DNA of 60,000 nt from Bolinopsis microptera (lineage: Eukaryota > Ctenophora > Tentaculata > Lobata > Bolinopsidae): positions 5,899,908 through 5,959,907 of the forward strand of contig NC_087082.1 of assembly GCF_026151205.1 (NCBI RefSeq), read 5' to 3'. The notes beneath the pieces were generated by a model. That model was not told the DNA's origin and did no database searches. It saw only the letters and a list, made by a program, of their open reading frames with translations. The translations under genes and the position numbers were made by a program. Shown piece by piece: positions 55,188 to 60,000 of the stretch. Every line of letters starts with the position of its first letter. Within the stretch, counting starts at the first letter, position 1.

Positions 55188-56130
55188 GTTAAGTGTCATC
55201 AAACAAATGATACGACGTATTCCAGGGTGATCTGCTGAAGACTCAACTAGTTCGGCCTTTGAGGGCCATCCACAGGAGTGTCACCTAGCAGATGTCAAGA
55301 ATTTAATAAACTGATATCAGAAGAATATGTCATATTAGTAAATCTGAAAATCCATAGTAAAGTTACAAACTCATGGGGCAGAAAAAGAAACAAAGTGTAA
55401 ACTCGTTGTACAAAAGTGAGAACTAGGAAGCGGAAAATATAGCCGTACACCCAGTGATAGAACGTGAGGTGTGACCTGAACCAAAGATAACATTAATTGC
55501 CACTGACCTTGCTCCTATTTAAACCAATTATCCTGGCTTTAAATCTCTCGATAAACATATCCTCATACATGTTCAAGTCATCTCTATTGCATTTACGGAT
55601 AATCCCAAAGTTAAAACTAGAAAGTTTATCATCTAACATTTCATAATGCACATCGTGAATGTGCAGAGCTAATGATGACTTATTATAATGTTCTGGTTTG
55701 AAAGCTGCTCTGTGGTTATTCATGCGTATATTATTGAGGGATAGCCATGTCTGGCCAAAATAGAAGCCACTTGAACATAACTTACATTGAGCTACGTATA
55801 TAACATTCTCATCACTACAATTTAAACTCATATCTAGTTCACATATCTGATTGTTAACAATAAATTTCCCATCAGCGTTGTTTTCCGTGAGTTTGCAAGT
55901 CAGGCATCTTGGTCTTTTACATGCTTGTGATGAGGTGTTGTTGTCTCTTCTAGACTGTTCCACGTATTCTGCTGGTGTAGTGGCGAATTTTCTTCGTTTG
56001 AAGAGTTGGTCACTTATGTTACTGCCTCTTCTATTTGCGATAGTGATGGCTACAATTCCGGGGCAATTGTGGCTACAAAACTCGATATTGGCTTGTTTTT
56101 TCCACCTCAACGTCAGCGAAAGCTCTAACA
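55188..56130 (-). mobile_element. Penelope-like element insertion with GIY-YIG domain
   Basis: The 943-bp insertion separates the A exon from Ulp1 copy 4. It is flanked by AATAATACAACATA (55174-55187) and AATAATACACATA (56131-56143), an imperfect 13-14 bp target duplication. Sister copies have only one AATAATACAACATAA. It is heavily 5' truncated. Confidence 0.75.
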
Positions 56131-56140
56131 AATAATACAC
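55493..56140 (-). pseudogene. GIY-YIG endonuclease C-terminus of a Penelope-like element
   Basis: The minus frame contains RRKFATTPAEYVEQ, then the Cys pair of KRPRCLTCKL, ELDMSLNCSDENVIYVAQC and KLCSSGFYFGQTWLSLNNIR. NVIY...YFGQT is the GIY-YIG nuclease signature with a following Arg (NNIRMNNH). ALHIHDVH and a YEDMFIERFKARIIGLNRS tail carry the expected Glu. Penelope-like elements use this nuclease for target cleavage. The RT domain is absent and the frame start includes flanking sequence. Confidence 0.75.
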
Positions 56141-56159
56141 ATAAAAGACTTATTAATAA

Positions 56160-57237
56160 ATATGTCCTTTTTAAAACAGCATTGTATATCTCCACTGAGG
56201 CATCCTGCATGATCTAAATGCATACTTTCTGATAACTTGTGGAGCCGATTCAATCAGGTTTTCCAATTGTTCCGTCTCGATCTAGTCCTTAATATGCCCT
56301 TCCTAGGGTGTTCTAAGTCGATAGAATTCTCCACAACTATAGGAGTCATCCTGCTGCATACAATCCACGAAGGAAACAAAGAAGGCATCTGGCCTTAACG
56401 ATTTAACAGCTTTAGTGATATCATTCTTTGGACTTAGAAAAGCTCCTCCAGAGATGGATGCAGTGTAATTACGGGCGTTGCTGTCGTAGACCTCAATTTT
56501 CTTCAAGTCGTCCGTCATGGCATTCGATATGACCACAAAATGGTCCCCATTTCTGATCATAACTTGAGTGAACTTGGAGTTAAGAACAGGCTTAAACTTG
56601 GGCCCTTTATTAGAATTAGAATTAGAATTAGAATCAAATTTACATAGCAATACAATAATAATAGTAAATAATTTAGAGATGCTTCAATCTGATGTGCAGG
56701 ACAATCAAATCAGTCAAAAACTGTTAATAGAGTACCCTTCTAAGGACTAGGAATTAAAACATATAGTAAATAGATGATAGGTTAATGAGTATAAAGTATG
56801 ATATAATGGTATGGTTGGTTAAAACATTGAACTTATAATTGTGTGCTGAAAGAATCACTGGTTGCGTTGTGTACCTACTCAGGGTTCAAGCTTTTGTTAA
56901 TGATAGCACACATAGCGTCCATGATTGCATCGTCATAGAGTTCCGAATTCGATAAGAGCCAATTGCGGTGATACATGAATAAAGATCTTCTTCCAGCCTG
57001 TAACCAAGTACGATTGTCCTCGGGATTTGTAATGGGAACTTTTATAGGCAGAAGGTCGACTTTTTTTTGCGCTACTTTTTCACTATTCTCTCTCTTTGGT
57101 AACTTGCTTGGCAGCGGAGTTTGGTATTTTGATTTATCATTAAAGTATGAAGGCTTCAGCTGCTTTATTTGAAATAGCTGTATAACAGCAACTTTACCTT
57201 CCTCGAGGAAATCCTCGATTGTTCCAAAGTTTCTCAC
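56160..57237 (-). pseudogene. Ulp1-like cysteine protease, copy 4, with insertion
   Basis: The N-terminal part (GTIEDFLEEGKVAVIQLFQI ... SNSELYDDAIMDAMCAIINKS) and the core (NGDHFVVISNAM, EVYDSNARNY, QQDDSYSCG) are both readable but are separated by a 224-bp insertion at 56609-56832. The same 59-bp deletion as in copies 1 and 2 truncates the end after the Cys. Confidence 0.75.
56609..56832 (-). mobile_element. Short insertion with (TAGAAT)n end, probably LINE 3' tail
   Basis: It is absent from the sister copies, which read GGGCCCCTTATAATTGTG. It begins with four TAGAAT units and is bounded by TTAT-like sequence on both sides. It is consistent with a severely truncated LINE on the minus strand. 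No coding sequence. Confidence 0.6.
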
Positions 57238-57369
57238 TGCTCAGACCACTTTTATACCTTGTGACGGGGTGTAACTTTGTTAAAATCATTAATTTGTTTA
57301 AAATCATTCCTACCCCGCGCCGTAGAAAGCATAAAAGTTTTTTGTGGGGTTGTTGTATTTACTTTATAA

Positions 57370-58670
57370 TGTGATTGGGACAAATTTCAAATTTTTGTAA
57401 ACTTTTACATCATAAATAAGGAAGGAACACGAAGACATAAAATATAGATATGAGACAAAAGAAATTAAAATAGATAAAAATAGATAAAAGCAGATAAAAT
57501 TGAAGAAGAAGGAAGTGAAGATAAAGAAAAGATAAAGAAATAAAAATAAAGAAAAACAAGAAAAATGAGACAAACCATTCAGCTATTCAGGTGGTCTTGT
57601 TGCTGTTAAATACTCATGAGCCAAAATGTTAATTTTTTTAAAGTTTAGAGAAGAATGGCCTAAATTACATACATGTTACATGGCGAGATCACCATCCAAA
57701 AGGATTAGTCTGCGTCAACTGTGTCATCACTTTTTTATATAATACAGCCTAAATTAGCAGAAGAATAATATAATCTAAAATAAAGTATTTCCTTTATCAC
57801 CAATAAATGTTGCTAAACAGGCTTTTCTCCGCGCATCTGACACATTGTCTCCGTATAGCGCGAGTACCGCAATCTGGAAATCATTCATCCAGATGTCTAT
57901 TTCCGTGTTTTGATGAGTGTACGGCTGAATCACCTCTTGGATCCCTGACACCATGTTGGGCTTTGAGGGTTTGCGGGTTGGAGAAGTAAAACAGGACTTA
58001 GGACTGAAAACTAAACCTAAAAGGGATAATGAATAATTAGTAATATATTAAATATTACAACAATGCCTCTCTGCATCCTTGCTGTCGCTGGTTCTTTTCC
58101 TTTTGCGACCTTTCCCCTTATCAGATGATTCAGACATGTTCCAAAAGTTAAGAGACTATACGAAAAGCACACTATTCGACTGCAAATGAACCACCACTCG
58201 ATTGCAAGTGAACTGAACACTACTTTTTAAGACTTGAATTTACTGCCCATTGCAGCCCAAAGAAGAAAAAACAAAAAATAAATAAACAAAAAAAATAAAT
58301 AACGAAGAAATACAAAGACATAAAAGATAGATGTGAGACAAAAGGAAAAAAAAATAGATAAAAACAGATAAAAGCAGATAAAATTGAAGAAGAAGAAAGG
58401 GAAGATAAAGAAAAGATAAAGAAATACAAATTTAAAAGAACAAGGAAAATGAGACAAAACATTCAGCTATTCAGGTGGTATTGTTGTATACTGCCCTCAC
58501 TCATAAGCCAAAATATTAATTTTTTTCAAGTTTAAAGAAGAAAGGCCTAAATCACATACATGTTACATGGCGAGATCACCATCCAAAAGGAATAGTCTGT
58601 GTCAACTGTGTCATCACTTTTTTTTGTATAATACAGCCTAAATTAGCAGTTCAGAATAATATAATCTAGT
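57370..58670. repeat. ~400-bp direct repeat (C-E segment twice)
   Basis: 57400-57770 and 58290-58670 share the AGAAGAAG/AAAGATAAAGAAA-rich spacer, then ACATGTTACATGGCGAGATC and TCAACTGTGTCATCACTTTT. About 500 bp, including a gag-like frame, lie between. The purine-rich spacer is the 'C' segment also found near 30620, 38320, 48140 and 50345. Confidence 0.8.
57776..57954 (-). pseudogene. Gag-like N-terminal fragment
   Basis: The ATG at 57954 gives MVSGIQEVIQPYTHQNTEID, IWMNDFQIAVLALYGDNVSD and ARRKACLATFIGDKGNTLF before a TAG. The 'W-x-x-(D/R)-F...A..L...GD..R...L...G' layout fits the start of a gypsy-type capsid protein. Only this start is present, cut off where the repeated segment resumes. 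Confidence 0.5.
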
Positions 58671-59255
58671 AGCTTCTACAGCCTTCTATAATATTATGAC
58701 TTCCTATGTTCTGTCTCTGTCATATTAATCCAATTAGAAATATGTTCGAGGAATCTTTAGACTGTTTTGCTTTTAGATGAATGATTAGCTCAAATAGAAC
58801 TATAGAAGTCGTTTTCGTTAGTTTATCGTTCTTGTTCTCTCAAACAGATTATTACTCATTCGAACTCGTCAAATTCTTTTAGTAGCATATAATATACGTG
58901 TAACTGAGATATAATATACTGAATTACTCATCTCACAAGATGTCCTCTACATCATCTTTTAAGGAAATTTATTAGCTTTTGATAGTTGACAATATGATTG
59001 TGACCATCATATTATTGTTATTTTACTTCAAGTCTTCGTTTTTGAAGATAAAAGATAAAACTTAAAATACAGACTTTAAACAAATCCTTGCGGATGGTGT
59101 GTCATATTATATCGAGGAACTTATGCAGCCTTTTTTACCTCTGTTTTTGTTGAAGTTGTTTTCAACATGGGCTACCATTCTTTCATGAAAATACATAGGG
59201 CGCTTGATTTTTATCATCTCGGACATCCAACAACAGATGTTATAGTCCAAAACGT
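58671..59255. other. Intergenic, no gene recognised
   Basis: AT-rich sequence unique within the window; nothing supportable. Confidence 0.5.
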
Positions 59256-59571
59256 CTAGTCTAAGTCAAACAACTCCTTGCAGAGGGATTTGAAGTCCGT
59301 TTGATCCCTTAAACCAGACCCTACAAATGTCTTGCAATGTTTAATCACACCTTCACCCAACTTCGACAACATCATCAGAGTGACTATTTCTGAGCTTTCT
59401 ACAAAACTAGCTGCAGAATCCACTATTTTCGCCGGGGTCTCCCTAGCTCTGTATCTACTTGGCGACGGAGTCACGTCAACTGAACTCTCTTCTTCTAACT
59501 GGAAACTAAGTTCAAGATGGACCGGAGCGGATTGGGAATTTTCAGATCCACTGGCTTGCGATTCTTCTTGT
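59256..59571 (-). CDS. Unidentified reading frame, possible gag-like exon
   Basis: The minus frame from a stop near 59573 to 59256 reads ESQASGSENSQSAPVHLELS, VDVTPSPSRYRARETPAKIV, SSEIVTLMMLSKLGEGVIKH and TDFKSLCKELFDLD. Composition is protein-like: a Ser/Glu-rich disordered start followed by an amphipathic helix region. No clear ATG at the start, so it is probably an internal or terminal exon. Family not recognised. Confidence 0.35.
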
Positions 59572-59645
59572 TAAGGTTATGTCCTGGTGAGCACGGATGA
59601 GGCATGTCGTAATGTTTTAACTTAGATAAAATACATTTAAAAGTG

Positions 59646-60000
59646 GGGCCCGAAAATATTAAACCAAAAGGTGAAAAATTGTTGCAGCAAATATTCATGC
59701 AATTTAAAACCAATATAGGAAAAAATAAATATTAATAATATTACAGAAAAACCCCTCTATATATTTGCAGTTCGAGAGAAGAGCAACTGGGAGGGGCTGG
59801 CAAAGGTGAGGACGTGAATTTGCATTTTACTGCCAATCCTCTAAGCCGTGCAACAAAATCCGCTGTTTTTTTTCTGGCTGTTTTTGCTAAGGAAGTTAAT
59901 AATGGATAGATTTCAGGGTCTAATTTCAGAGGAAATACATGAGTGACTGAGACAGTAACTACACAATCTCTGATAATGATAACTAGTCAAAAGTCTCTAT
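59646..60000. other. Window end, no gene recognised
   Basis: No coding region or element with supportable ends. Confidence 0.4.

Larger units (their letters stand above)
48961..59645 (-). repeat. Higher-order repeat unit 2
   Basis: Second copy of the array: A (truncated), Ulp1 copy 3, C, D (with a LINE insertion), A, Ulp1 copy 4 (with two insertions), C, E. The E end (GGCATGTCGTAATGTTTT to CATTTAAAAG) of unit 1 at 48392-48434 reappears at 59602-59642, so about 2 kb have been inserted in unit 2 between the two parts of E. Confidence 0.8.

Noticed and set aside
58220-58462. Hydrophobic Phe/Ser-rich frames in the C spacer (also near 32.0, 48.2, 50.4 and 57.4 kb)
   Set aside because: They are antisense readings of an AAAGATAAAGAAA-type purine-rich repeat and not protein genes.
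1-60000. tRNA, rRNA or other structured RNA genes
   Set aside because: None could be recognised by eye on either strand; a covariance-model scan would be needed to exclude them.

Overview
The window is AT-rich animal DNA, most likely from an early-branching metazoan; a hydrozoan-type cnidarian is my best guess. This rests on GT-AG introns, a transmembrane channel-like (TMC) gene, a class A GPCR, an ankyrin gene, a P2X7-type 'ballast' domain, and a dense mix of Ty1/copia, Ty3/gypsy, hAT, pogo, Kolobok-like, LINE and Penelope-like sequence. No bacterial features (operons, Shine-Dalgarno sites) are present. The species call is inference.

Layout. 0-8 kb is ordinary host sequence: the last three exons of an ankyrin-repeat gene (+) with two minisatellites, a terminal exon of a 7TM receptor (-), and an intact intronless TMC gene (+). 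8-13.4 kb is a GC-rich patch made of small palindromic inverted-repeat elements; three copies of one hairpin element have perfect 8-bp target duplications. 13.46-23.02 kb is one Ty1/copia element with 300-bp LTRs and a CTTAG target duplication, carrying a nested Ty3/gypsy element. Both are coding-defective. 23-35 kb holds scattered exons of uncharacterised genes, a DUF4780-like reading frame, a 767-bp Tc1/mariner-type MITE, a 1.25-kb hAT remnant, LINE and Penelope-like fragments, and a 36-bp coding repeat.

35-60 kb is a nested tandem array on the minus strand. Two 857-bp repeats with a pogo-type transposase tail lead into a higher-order repeat, roughly 37.0-48.96 kb and 48.96-59.6 kb. Each half carries two Ulp1-like cysteine protease copies plus gag-like, cysteine-cluster and reverse-transcriptase-like exons. 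Later insertions split individual copies, and the sister copies preserve the empty sites: a TTAA-flanked element encoding a THAP-like/P2X7-ballast protein, LINEs and a Penelope-like element.

The most unusual items are that TTAA element, the Ulp1-bearing array, the hairpin MITE family and the ankyrin minisatellite that duplicates a splice acceptor. Most frames in the mobile regions are broken. Several breaks fall in A-runs and could be assembly errors.
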